Translations under genes and position numbers: made by a program | NCBI RefSeq assembly: GCF_020742175.1 | Contig: NZ_DYXM01000166.1 | Coordinates: 1 to 13,123, forward strand | From: Dietzia timorensis | GTDB lineage: Bacteria; Actinomycetota; Actinomycetes; Mycobacteriales; Mycobacteriaceae | DNA length: 13,123 bases | Reading direction: 5' to 3' | The notes under the pieces: model-generated | Seen by the model: the letters and a program-made list of their open reading frames with translations, nothing else | Database searches by the model: none | Told to the model about the DNA's origin: nothing | Shown here: positions 5,660-13,110 of the stretch, piece after piece | Layout: every line of letters starts with the position of its first letter | Numbering within the stretch: the stretch's first letter is position 1

Positions 5660-6715
5660 CTATTTGAGGCTGCCGATTCCCAGGCTTCCGTCGCTGGCGT
5701 CGACTGCGGCCGCTTCGGTATCTGCCGAGGCGGGCTCGTCGCTGTTATCTTCGGGCTGCTCGCCGGGCGTCCTCGCAGGGGGAAGCGTGTCGATCTCTTC
5801 GAGAAGCCCGACTGATGGGACATAGAATAAGGTTCCCGTGATCGCCGTCGAGAAATCGAGAATGCGATCGTAGTTACCGACGGGGTCGCCGAGAAACATG
5901 TTGTCGAGCATCTGCTCGGTGATGGACGGGTCTGCGGCGTACCCGACAAAGTACGTGCCGAATTCGTCCGAGCCGAACGTGCCGAAAGGCATATTGGTGC
6001 GGAAGATGTCGAGGTCGTTGCCGTCCTCGTCGGACACATCGTTGAGAGCGACGTGCGAATTCGTCGGCTTGACGTCGTCGTCCAGCTCGACGTCATCCAG
6101 CTTCGTGCGCCCGATCACGCGTTCCTGCTCTTCGGTGCTGATGGCGTTCCAGGACTGCAGGTCGTGGGTGTACTTCTGCACGAACACATACGAGCCGCCG
6201 TTATAGAGCTCGGCGTCTTCGTTGTCGTGCACGGCCTCGTCCGCGTCGTTGCCCTCGGGATTCTCGGTCCCGTCGACGAAGCCGAGCAGGTCGCGGTTGT
6301 CGAAATACGTGAACCCGTGAACCTCGTCGACGACGCTCGCGTGGCCGGCGAGCTTGTTGGTCATGATCCGCGCGAGCTCGAAGCACAGATCCATTTGCGG
6401 TGCGCGCAAATGGATGAGCAGATCTCCGGGCGTCGATGGTGCCGTGTGCTTATCGCCGTAGATCGGATCGAAGGTGTGCAGATGCCGGGGACGCTCTGCG
6501 TCGAACAGCCGGTCCCACATTTCTGCACCGAGCCCGACCACGGTGAGAATGTCCTTCGACGGGCTCGGCCCGGTTGCGCGAAATGACACTGTCCTGGTGA
6601 GGCCCGGCACATCGGTAAGGAAGTCCCGGACCTCGTCCTCCGAGCCTTCGTTCACGGTAAGAACCAGAAACATCGCGGCCCGGGCAGGCGGTGCAACAAT
6701 CTGTTGCGTTGGCAC
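5660..6715 (-). CDS. dyp: Encapsulated dye-decolorizing peroxidase (DyP)
   Basis: A 351-residue heme peroxidase of the DyP family, which uses H2O2 to oxidise phenolics, dyes and other substrates. The DyP signature GFVDGTENPEG (145-155) contains catalytic Asp148. His221 (TNSHVAL) is the expected proximal heme ligand, and Arg239 (IFRTNMPFG) is the distal arginine. After the catalytic domain comes a Pro/Glu/Ala-rich flexible linker (about 315-340) and then the C-terminal DGSLGIGSLK (342-351). This is the canonical cargo-loading peptide that docks the enzyme inside the encapsulin shell, and the encapsulin gene follows directly. No export signal is present. The start is GTG 6715, backed by GAGGG (6724-6728) 8 bases upstream; the first ATG inside (Met15) would remove part of the first beta strand. 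The 208-base gap upstream must contain the operon promoter. TAAGCT (6754-6759, minus strand) is a weak -10 candidate, and no clear OxyR- or IdeR-like box was seen. Confidence 0.96.
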   Translation of the reverse strand: MPTQQIVAPPARAAMFLVLTVNEGSEDEVRDFLTDVPGLTRTVSFRATGPSPSKDILTVVGLGAEMWDRLFDAERPRHLHTFDPIYGDKHTAPSTPGDLLIHLRAPQMDLCFELARIMTNKLAGHASVVDEVHGFTYFDNRDLLGFVDGTENPEGNDADEAVHDNEDAELYNGGSYVFVQKYTHDLQSWNAISTEEQERVIGRTKLDDVELDDDVKPTNSHVALNDVSDEDGNDLDIFRTNMPFGTFGSDEFGTYFVGYAADPSITEQMLDNMFLGDPVGNYDRILDFSTAITGTLFYVPSVGLLEEIDTLPPARTPGEQPEDNSDEPASADTEAAAVDASDGSLGIGSLK

Positions 6716-6923
6716 AGTTACATCCCTCTTTTCGTTCGAAAGATTCTCCCTACAGCTTACGCGGATTCCCGCTCCTCATTTTCCCTTCACCGTTTCGTGT
6801 ATCCGAGCACAGCGCAGGCTCGCCAAAGTCGACGGGCAAGCGCCACAGCGTCTATCGCAGGGAAGAGGGCTACGATTCGTGCAACGCTATCCCGGAACGC
6901 ACTATTCCTCGGAACGTCCGCCG

Positions 6924-7463
6924 TCAGGCGTCCTTCAACTTCCTGGTGGACACGAGGAACACCACGACGGCCATACCCCAGACGAAGAAGAGCGGATCCC
7001 ATACGAACGCGTGGCCGATCAGCTCATTGCCCTCGGCGCTGGAATCGAGGACCCCGAAGAAATTGAGATTTGCGGTGACGGTGTTAATGCCGCCCCACAA
7101 GATGAGTATGAGCGAGCCGATCCCGAGGATGATGCGCGCCTTACGCAGGCGACGCCGCATGAGCAGATAGAGGAAGGGTAGTAGCGCGAACAGGGCCTTG
7201 ACCGCCCCGACCGGATAGAGCCATTGCTCGTTCCCGTCGAAGATCGAGGTCGCGCGATCGCTCACCGTGCTCAGCAGGAACTGTCCGCCCGAAGCCCAGT
7301 AGAACGTGATCGCTGCGTGGACAAGCCCGACCAGCGTGGCGACGAGAAGCGAAGGGGCGCCGGCACGCGCCGCATTGACCGGCTTTGGGGCGGTGCCGCC
7401 TTCTGCGCCCACATTCTGAATCGTCATGCCTTCGAGATTTCCACTCGGGCGCGGAAACCACAT
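6924..7463 (-). CDS. DUF3995-type integral membrane protein
   Basis: A 179-residue membrane protein with four predicted helices at about residues 37-57, 82-101, 108-129 and 153-172. The pattern HAAITFYWASGG (49-60) in the first helix and WDPLFFVWG (155-163) in the last matches the DUF3995 family, whose function is not known. A cluster of basic residues (RRRLRKAR, 103-110) between helices 2 and 3 should face the cytoplasm. The first 36 residues are soluble and variable. ATG 7463 is chosen because AGGGAG (7472-7477) sits 8 bases upstream. Met13 (7427) has only a poorly spaced AAGG. It follows the DinB-type gene by 75 bases on the same strand and may be co-transcribed with it. The DyP gene begins 208 bases further down without an obvious terminator between. 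Confidence 0.82.
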   Translation of the reverse strand: MWFPRPSGNLEGMTIQNVGAEGGTAPKPVNAARAGAPSLLVATLVGLVHAAITFYWASGGQFLLSTVSDRATSIFDGNEQWLYPVGAVKALFALLPFLYLLMRRRLRKARIILGIGSLILILWGGINTVTANLNFFGVLDSSAEGNELIGHAFVWDPLFFVWGMAVVVFLVSTRKLKDA

Positions 7464-7538
7464 CGGGGAAGCTCCCTATTCGATGTCAGGGTTTCTGCCG
7501 AATATTTGCTCGTCGGAGTCGAAGGAAATGGCGCGGAT

Positions 7539-8006
7539 TCAATCCTGTGCGAGGACCATGTCCCGGCACACCTCGAGGTGCCCCAGGTGCTGGGACAGTT
7601 CGCGAACCATGTGCGCGAGGATCCACTCTGGCCCGACGTCGGCGACATCGGTGCGGCTCGTTCCCCTCGCGCTGGGGTCGAGAACACCGTGCCGCGCCGC
7701 GTTGTCGGCCCATGCTGGCAGCTCTGAACGGATCTCGTCTACGAGGTTAAGGGCGTCGTCGATGGTGCCCTCCGCCTGGAACTCCGCTTCTCTGTCGCGC
7801 GGGAAGGCGAGGCCCGAAATCACCGACCCTCCCCAAAAGCGGCTCATTCCGTGCACATGCTTTACCAGTGCGAACGCGGTGTTCACCGTGCCGGGAGCCG
7901 GCGAGAGATTCGCCGTTTCGTCATCGAGAGTTCCCAGGGCGGCCACATAACCATCGAGCACCTCGTTGGCGATGGACAGTAGGGCAGAGGTCGCTTCGTC
8001 GCGCAT
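7539..8006 (-). CDS. DinB/DUF664-family protein (putative metal-dependent, mycothiol-type transferase fold)
   Basis: A 155-residue four-helix protein of the DinB/YfiT superfamily, closest in pattern to actinobacterial DUF664 proteins. Some members of this superfamily are mycothiol- or bacillithiol-dependent S-transferases or isomerases. Three histidines lie where the divalent-metal triad is expected: His50 (or His52) in FALVKHVHGM, and His140 and His143 in LSQHLGHLE. WILAHMVREL (128-137) is also typical. ATG 8006 is chosen because CATAAT lies exactly 6 bases upstream and no Shine-Dalgarno sequence exists, which suggests a leaderless message. An in-frame GTG at 8021 would add five residues but also lacks a ribosome binding site. 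The substrate is unknown. It precedes the DUF3995 gene by 75 bases. Confidence 0.8.
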   Translation of the reverse strand: MRDEATSALLSIANEVLDGYVAALGTLDDETANLSPAPGTVNTAFALVKHVHGMSRFWGGSVISGLAFPRDREAEFQAEGTIDDALNLVDEIRSELPAWADNAARHGVLDPSARGTSRTDVADVGPEWILAHMVRELSQHLGHLEVCRDMVLAQD

Positions 8007-8012
8007 GTGCCG

Positions 8013-8018
8013 ATTATG
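8013..8018 (-). promoter_or_regulatory. -10 element CATAAT for a leaderless DinB-type mRNA
   Basis: CATAAT matches TATAAT in five of six bases and ends 6 bases before ATG 8006. Transcription would therefore start at or next to the A of the start codon. No clear -35 box is present at 16-18 bases. Confidence 0.45.
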
Positions 8019-8325
8019 CACGGCGAGATAAACATCGGCGCGCCGAGATTCGGAATACGCGGATATGACGTCGGACGCGTGGCCTTGCTCGAAGACATGC
8101 TTGATGCCTTCTCAGGTGAGTCAGGGGCGCACGAACTGGGGGAAGCTCTGACTTCGCCGTCGCGCACTGGTCCTCTGACCTGGAGCGCGATGGGAGGTTA
8201 CCCGGTGATCCGCTGCGAGATAACGGAATATTCGCGGCAGAAGTGTGGCATTCCCGAATTGAATTTGCCCCTTCGAATTAATTGGGTCCCAGGTGATAGT
8301 AAGGTTTTAAAAGCTCGACAGTCCG
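8019..8325. other. Intergenic region between DinB-type gene and BCCT transporter gene
   Basis: About 300 bases without a supportable gene separate two divergent genes. The left two thirds has the usual base composition, and its open frames lack ribosome binding sites and recognisable protein. The right third (about 8218-8325) turns AT-rich, as expected for a promoter. It contains TTGGGT (8282-8287) and TTTTAA (8305-8310) with a 17-base gap, a weak promoter candidate for the transporter, and the short palindrome TTTTAAAA (8305-8312). No tRNA, riboswitch-like fold or long inverted repeat was seen. Confidence 0.35.
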
Positions 8326-10215
8326 ATGACGCGGAAAGAATCGAATAGCAGCGGGCCCGATTTCGACCCCGGCCGCTCAAGGAGAAACGAAGAGAGGTCA
8401 CCCAACGACAAGACAACACACTTGCTGCGGGCCTACCAGGAGTCGGCCGGCCGAAAACCGGGGGAATCGAGTCCCCATCTGGACAAGATCGTATTCGGCA
8501 TTGCGGCCGTCGTCGCCGTCGCATTCGTTGTGTGGGGCTTCGTGTCGCCTGATGGACTGGGCAACGTCGCGTCGACGATGCTCAACGGGACGATGAAGAA
8601 CCTGGGCTGGCTCTTCGTCATCGCGTCCAGCCTGTTCACGATCTTCGCAATCGTCGTGGCGGTCTCCAGGTTCGGAAAGATTCCGCTGGGTAAGGACGGG
8701 GAGCGCCCGCAATATCGGACCGCGTCGTGGATCGCGATGATGTTCGCGACCGGCATGGGTATCGGCCTTGTCTTCTACGGCGTCGGCGAGCCGCTCTTCT
8801 TCTATATGTCCCCGCCGCCCGGCACGGTCGACGCGAGTACGACGCAAGCCGTCGACGTCGCCATGGGAACCGCGCTTTTCCACTGGACTCTGTACCCGTG
8901 GGCAATGTACGCCATCGTGGGACTGGGCATGGCCTATGGCACGTATCGCCTCGGCCGTTCCCAGCTTTTCTCCAGCATGTTCGAGCCACTTTTCGGCCGT
9001 CGTGCCGTCAATGGCGTCGCCGGTAAGGCGATCAACATTCTCGCTATCATCGCCACGCTCTTCGGCTCGGCATGTTCGTTGGGGCTCGGCGCACTCCAGA
9101 TCGGCGGCGGCATCGTCGCGGGCGGGTTCGCTGACAGCGTCGGTTCGAACCTGCTCATCCTGATCATCGCCGTGCTCACCGCCTGCTTCGTGGCGTCCGC
9201 CGTATCGGGAATCGAGCGCGGCATCCAGTGGCTGTCGAACATCAACATGGTGCTCGCCGTGCTCCTCGCGGTTCTCGTCTTCGTCGGTGGACCGACCCTG
9301 TTCATCCTCAACGTCATCCCGCGCAGCGTCGGCTCGTTCATCGACATGCTGCCCGCGATGGCTTCGCGCACGCCCGCCGGCGACGATCAGGCGCTCGTCG
9401 AGTGGATGTCGACCTGGACGGTGTTCTACTGGGCATGGTGGGTCTCGTGGACCCCGTTCGTCGGTCTCTTCATCGCGCGAATTTCGCGCGGTCGTACCGT
9501 CCGCCAGTTCGTCACCGGCGTGCTTCTCGTCCCTTCGGTGATCTCGCTCATCTGGTTCGCGGTCTTCGGTGGCGGTGCCATCGGCCTACAGGAGCGTGCG
9601 GAGCAGGCGCGTAATAGCGGCGGCATGCTCGCACAGCTCGGCGAGGGAGGAGAGGACATCAACTTCGACACCGTGCTGTTCGATCTCCTCGGACAACTCG
9701 GCTTGCCGAGCATCATCCTCACGATCGTCACCATTATCACCGTGGTGCTCATCGCAATCTTCTTCGTCACCGGTGCGGACTCTGCGTCGATCGTCATGGG
9801 CTCGCTCTCGGAGAATGGCGCGGAGGAGCCTTCGAAGTTCAACGTCATCTTCTGGGGTGTATCCACCGGTGCGGTCGCGGCAGCGATGCTACTCGCGGGC
9901 GGCGACCAGCCGGACGAGGCCCTCGAGGGCCTGAAGAACATCACGATCGTGTCGTCCGTGCCGTTCGTCATCGTGTTGAGCATGCTGTGCGTGAGCATCT
10001 GGAAGGATCTCTCGCGCGATCCGCTCGTCATTCGCGAGGACTTGGCGAAGGCGGTCCTCGATAGCTCCGTGACCACGGCTATCCGTGCCCACGAGGGCGA
10101 ACCTTTTGTCATGCAGACGACGGAGGCGGAGCTCGACGAGATCGAGCTTTCGCCGCTGGAACAGGGGCCGGAGGAAGACCAGATCGACCCCGCTGACGGA
10201 CCCGCGACGTCATAG
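8326..10215 (+). CDS. BCCT family osmolyte transporter (glycine betaine/ectoine type)
   Basis: A 629-residue member of the betaine-carnitine-choline transporter family, with a core of about twelve membrane helices (roughly residues 53-560) between soluble tails. TM3 carries GMGIGLVFYGVGEP (143-156). Gly147 lies where Corynebacterium BetP has Gly153, a position linked to betaine rather than choline preference. TM8 carries the aromatic substrate box FYWAWWVSWTPF (367-378), with Trp369, 371, 372 and 375 in the BetP pattern, followed by ARISRGRTV. Sodium-coupled uptake of a compatible solute is therefore likely; the exact substrate cannot be read. The N-terminal tail (1-52) is polar with many Arg/Lys, and the C-terminal tail (about 560-629) is strongly acidic at its end. 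The start is the only ATG before the first helix but lacks a Shine-Dalgarno sequence, so a short-leader message is possible. A hairpin follows the stop. Confidence 0.94.
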   Translation: MTRKESNSSGPDFDPGRSRRNEERSPNDKTTHLLRAYQESAGRKPGESSPHLDKIVFGIAAVVAVAFVVWGFVSPDGLGNVASTMLNGTMKNLGWLFVIASSLFTIFAIVVAVSRFGKIPLGKDGERPQYRTASWIAMMFATGMGIGLVFYGVGEPLFFYMSPPPGTVDASTTQAVDVAMGTALFHWTLYPWAMYAIVGLGMAYGTYRLGRSQLFSSMFEPLFGRRAVNGVAGKAINILAIIATLFGSACSLGLGALQIGGGIVAGGFADSVGSNLLILIIAVLTACFVASAVSGIERGIQWLSNINMVLAVLLAVLVFVGGPTLFILNVIPRSVGSFIDMLPAMASRTPAGDDQALVEWMSTWTVFYWAWWVSWTPFVGLFIARISRGRTVRQFVTGVLLVPSVISLIWFAVFGGGAIGLQERAEQARNSGGMLAQLGEGGEDINFDTVLFDLLGQLGLPSIILTIVTIITVVLIAIFFVTGADSASIVMGSLSENGAEEPSKFNVIFWGVSTGAVAAAMLLAGGDQPDEALEGLKNITIVSSVPFVIVLSMLCVSIWKDLSRDPLVIREDLAKAVLDSSVTTAIRAHEGEPFVMQTTEAELDEIELSPLEQGPEEDQIDPADGPATS

Positions 10216-10243
10216 GCGAACCCGCACTTTGCGGACTTTGTCG

Positions 10244-10285
10244 GTGCCCGGGCCGCTGGATTGCCAGCGACCCGGGCACTCTTAT
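10244..10285 (+). terminator. Terminator after the BCCT gene
   Basis: Arms 10244-10259 and 10264-10279 form a GC-rich stem of about 15 pairs with one mismatch and a 4-base loop, followed by TCTTATTGTGT. It starts 28 bases after the transporter stop and lies 14 bases from the end of the convergent kinase gene, so it may stop transcription from both sides. Confidence 0.75.
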
Positions 10286-10292
10286 TGTGTCC

Positions 10293-12263
10293 CTAGTGGC
10301 GTCTTCGGCTACTGAACACGTCGAAGAGCACGCGGAAGGTCAGGGTTCCGGAGACGGGGATCAGGATGAACCCGAAGAGTTGGAACAGGGTGAGCGTCTC
10401 GGTGACTTGAGGGCCGGTCGAGCTCACCAAAAGTAGAACCGCCATGATCCCGAACACGCCCGCGAGGAATGTGATCGCGGCGAAGTGGAGAAACTCTCGA
10501 TACACGCGACGGTCGTGCTCGTCCGACATCGCCTTGACCCCGATGGAGAAGCGGTCCTCGGCGAGCGCGCGTGTCACGCTATCGGCTCGCTGCACGAGGC
10601 TGTGCAACAGAGGTAGAGTCTCGATGACCTCGTTTTCCACCGACTCTTTCACCGACTGCGGCTCGAGGCGGGACTTCATCGACGCTGATCCGAACTCGGT
10701 GGCGCTGTCGAGGAGGTTGAATGAGGGATCGAGTTTTAGCAGTGTGCCCTCGGCTGCTCCCATAGCTCGGAGCGCGGACATGAGTTCCGAGGGGAGTGCG
10801 ATCCCGTGGAGGCTGAGGATCGTGAAGATCTCCGACAGGGCCGACGGGTCCATGTTTGACCCGGGGGACAGGTGATTCGCCATGAAGGAGCCGATCTCCT
10901 TCCGGAGGTCGACCTCGTTGACTCCCGGCGGAATCTCGACGAAGGCCAGGAGCGCATCGGCGAACGCGCGTGAGTTGCGGCGGGAGACGGCGAGAAAGAC
11001 GTCCGCCAATCGGTGACGGGTCTCGGAATCGATGCGACCCACGGAGCCCAGGTCGAGAAGGGCAGGGGAGCCGTCCGGGGTGATGATGACGTTGCCCGGG
11101 TGCAGGTCCGAGTGGAAGACGCCGTCATCGAGAATTTGCAGGAGAAGAGAGCGGAACACGGTCTGCGCGAGCGCCGACCGAGTCTCCTTATCGAGGGAGT
11201 CGATCGCGGCGGGACGGCTCACGGTATCGCCCTCCATGAACTCCATGACGAGTACGCGTTTGGTGCACAGTTCCCGGTGGCAATGGGGGACCCTGATGCG
11301 ATCTTGTGGTTTGTGCCGATTCTGCGCAGACGCCATGGCTCGTAGGTTGGACGCCTCGATCCGGAAGTCCGTTTCTTCGCGCAAGCTCGCCGTCATACTG
11401 GATACGACATCGATGACGCCGACATCGCGTGCCCACTCGGAGGACGCTTCCAAGCGGCGCGATAGTCGCAAGGCGATATCCGAGTCTCGTTCGATGAGCG
11501 GGACGATGCCGGGGCGCTGCACCTTGACGGCGACCTTTTCGCCCGAGGCGAGTGTCGCGATGTGGACCTGGCCGATCGAGGCCGTGGCGATGGGAGAGTG
11601 GTCGATCGAGGCGAAGATCTCGTCGACGTGCCCGGGTAGCTCCTCTTCGAGAACAGCCGCGACTTCGTCCCACGGAGTCGGCGGGATTTCCTGCTGGAGC
11701 AGACTCAACTCGGTGAGGTAGGCGTCGGGAAGTAGGTCGCTCCGAGTCGACAGCAGCTGGCCGAACTTGATGAACGCGCCGCCGGCCTGCTCGCACGCAG
11801 TGCGAAGGTTCGAGGCCTGTTCGAGCCGTTTCCGCTCGGCCTCCAGTCCCTTGCCGTCCTCGATCCGGAAGGGGATGAGTCCGTTGCGCGAGACGATCCG
11901 CATGAGTTGGGTGTAGCGGCGCCCCCGAGAGAGCGACTGGCGCAGGATTTTTCCCCATTGATGGACGGCGGGCACGCGGCCTTGAGGGACGACGATCTCC
12001 AGCACAACGAGGATCGCGATCGTGACGAGAACGAGAATCCCGAACTGGACGGGAATGAGTGCGAAGTTGGAAGAGTCCGACGGCCACACGACCTGAGATT
12101 CGAAACTGAGCTCGGCAGCGAGGCCGAGTACGCCGGCGAAGAGGATCCTCCCGATGCCCAGGTCAGTTCCGAGTATCCGCCGCGAGGCCACGATGATGAA
12201 CGCGAGTAGCAGCAACGTGGCGACGGAAACGAGCACGATGTTGGGAACGATTCCGAAGCTCAC
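10293..12263 (-). CDS. Membrane-anchored ABC1/UbiB (AarF) family atypical kinase
   Basis: A 656-residue protein of the ABC1/ADCK/UbiB atypical kinase-like family. Relatives support quinone and other isoprenoid-lipid metabolism and act as ATPases rather than proven protein kinases. Family motifs run in order. KFGQ (166-169) is the KxGQ motif. The Ala-rich-loop equivalent is PIATASIGQVH (224-234). VAVKVQRPG (244-252) contains the ATP-binding Lys247, and EETDF (296-300) follows. HSDLHPGN (384-391) is the catalytic loop, and LDLGSVG (403-409) replaces DFG. Three hydrophobic segments at the N-terminus (about 5-25, 38-55, 70-92) and two at the C-terminus (about 592-613, 625-645) anchor both ends in the membrane, more than in E. 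coli UbiB. The start is GTG 12263 with GAGGG (12270-12274) 6 bases upstream. It is monocistronic here and convergent with the BCCT gene. The partner lipid or quinone pathway is not shown by the neighbours. Confidence 0.92.
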   Translation of the reverse strand: MSFGIVPNIVLVSVATLLLLAFIIVASRRILGTDLGIGRILFAGVLGLAAELSFESQVVWPSDSSNFALIPVQFGILVLVTIAILVVLEIVVPQGRVPAVHQWGKILRQSLSRGRRYTQLMRIVSRNGLIPFRIEDGKGLEAERKRLEQASNLRTACEQAGGAFIKFGQLLSTRSDLLPDAYLTELSLLQQEIPPTPWDEVAAVLEEELPGHVDEIFASIDHSPIATASIGQVHIATLASGEKVAVKVQRPGIVPLIERDSDIALRLSRRLEASSEWARDVGVIDVVSSMTASLREETDFRIEASNLRAMASAQNRHKPQDRIRVPHCHRELCTKRVLVMEFMEGDTVSRPAAIDSLDKETRSALAQTVFRSLLLQILDDGVFHSDLHPGNVIITPDGSPALLDLGSVGRIDSETRHRLADVFLAVSRRNSRAFADALLAFVEIPPGVNEVDLRKEIGSFMANHLSPGSNMDPSALSEIFTILSLHGIALPSELMSALRAMGAAEGTLLKLDPSFNLLDSATEFGSASMKSRLEPQSVKESVENEVIETLPLLHSLVQRADSVTRALAEDRFSIGVKAMSDEHDRRVYREFLHFAAITFLAGVFGIMAVLLLVSSTGPQVTETLTLFQLFGFILIPVSGTLTFRVLFDVFSSRRRH

Positions 12264-12506
12264 GCGGCGCCCTCACTTTCTTGGATCGAGCACCGCAGGA
12301 GGGGCGCCGTCGGAGTTCGCAAGTGTGGGGAAGGTGTACGCATTGTTCCTTCAGCCTAGCTATTCATGACAGCGGGCAAGCTTGGAACTTCCGGCGAAAA
12401 GACCGATGCCTACTCCGCCTTTCGGTTGATGTCGGACAGCGATCCTGCGCCGAGAATAGAGCTATCGGCCCGCAAAGGCCCAGGAACATTCGTCGAAAGG
12501 AAAGCA
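12264..12506. other. Divergent intergenic region between UbiB-type and DUF2871 genes
   Basis: These 243 bases hold the UbiB-type promoter candidate on the minus strand and the leader of the DUF2871 gene on the plus strand. The ribosome binding site GAAAGGAAA (12496-12503) is clear. No confident -10/-35 pair was found for the plus-strand gene, and there are no long repeats or supported small ORFs. Confidence 0.35.
12353..12358 (-). promoter_or_regulatory. Possible -10 element (TAGGCT) of the UbiB-type gene
   Basis: On the minus strand TAGGCT lies in GCTAGGCTGAA, identical to the sequence before the small membrane protein at 2348-2358. TTGCCC stands 15 bases upstream as a weak -35. It would give a leader of about 80 bases before GTG 12263. 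Confidence 0.35.
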
Positions 12507-12947
12507 ATGCGCCGTCTTTACTATGCAGCATTTACCTACACGATTCTCGGTTTGCTCGGGGGTCTCTATTATCGCGAGCTGACCAAGGCGCAGGATTTCC
12601 CGGAAGATGGCTTCACCCAGCTCAGCGTCGTGCACACACATCTTTTTGCGCTCGGACTGCTGGTCATGCTCGTCGTCTTGGCGCTGGAGAAGTCCTTCGG
12701 CCTGTCCCGCTCGAAGCTCTTCGACTGGTTCTTCTGGCTCTACAACGCCGGAATCGTCCTCACCGTCGGCATGCTGTTCGCACACGGCACGATGACCGTG
12801 ATGGGTACCGAAGAAGTCTCTCCGGCGATCTCGGGAATTGCAGGGTTGGGACATATTCTGCTGACCATTGCGCTGGTGCTGTTCTTCCTCGCACTCGGCA
12901 AAGCGGTCAAGGCGGAATCAGCGCAGCCGCAGAAGGTACACGCTTAA
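12507..12947 (+). CDS. DUF2871-type integral membrane protein
   Basis: A 146-residue membrane protein with four predicted helices (about residues 6-22, 40-61, 72-93 and 108-131) that fits the DUF2871 family, whose function is unknown. Four histidines sit in or at the ends of the helices: VVHTHLFALG (His43, His45), LFAHGTM (His93) and GLGHILLT (His116). Paired intramembrane histidines of this kind often bind heme or metal, but nothing here proves it. The start is ATG 12507, because GAAAGGAAA (12496-12503) precedes it at good spacing. The frame is open back to ATG 12366, but that 47-residue extension lacks a ribosome binding site and is hydrophilic and low-complexity. It is divergent from the UbiB-type gene and is followed by a hairpin. 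Confidence 0.83.
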   Translation: MRRLYYAAFTYTILGLLGGLYYRELTKAQDFPEDGFTQLSVVHTHLFALGLLVMLVVLALEKSFGLSRSKLFDWFFWLYNAGIVLTVGMLFAHGTMTVMGTEEVSPAISGIAGLGHILLTIALVLFFLALGKAVKAESAQPQKVHA

Positions 12948-12992
12948 GGAACTCGGCCCCGTCTTGGAAAATCTGGGAGAGTGGGCCGGCAA

Positions 12993-13034
12993 CCAAGGCG
13001 CCGCGTGGGATGAGAGTCCCGCGCGGCGCCTTGG
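12993..13034. terminator. GC-rich hairpin after the DUF2871 gene
   Basis: Arms 12993-13010 and 13017-13034 form an 18-pair stem with one G-U pair and a 6-base loop, starting 45 bases after the stop. No T-run follows on either strand, so it is a T-less terminator and could serve an incoming gene from the right as well. Confidence 0.65.
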
Positions 13035-13099
13035 CTATATGCACGCAGAGCGGAGATATGGTGCCGACGGAGTCTCGTCAGCGTCGAATCAGTTTACTT

Positions 13100-13110
13100 T
13101 ACATAATGTA
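13100..13110. promoter_or_regulatory. AT-rich palindrome TACATAATGTA, possible operator/promoter of a gene outside the window
   Basis: TACAT-A-ATGTA is a perfect odd-centred palindrome inside an AT-rich patch (about 13092-13116) that stands out from the GC-rich surroundings. This is typical of a promoter with an operator for a small dimeric repressor such as a PadR- or MarR-type protein. The gene it serves is not in the window. Confidence 0.35.

Noticed and set aside
6716..6923. Possible iron (IdeR) or peroxide (OxyR) control box upstream of the DyP-encapsulin operon
   Set aside because: No sequence close to the IdeR palindrome was seen. The short TTCGTTCGAA-type symmetry near 6731-6740 is imperfect and too small to assign.
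8007..8348. A 113-codon plus-strand frame in the gap before the transporter gene
   Set aside because: No ribosome binding site or known domain, it overlaps the transporter start in another frame, and the region has promoter-like AT-rich sequence.
12366..12506. A 47-residue N-terminal extension of the DUF2871 protein
   Set aside because: No ribosome binding site at ATG 12366, a hydrophilic unconserved-looking sequence, and a strong ribosome binding site directly before ATG 12507.
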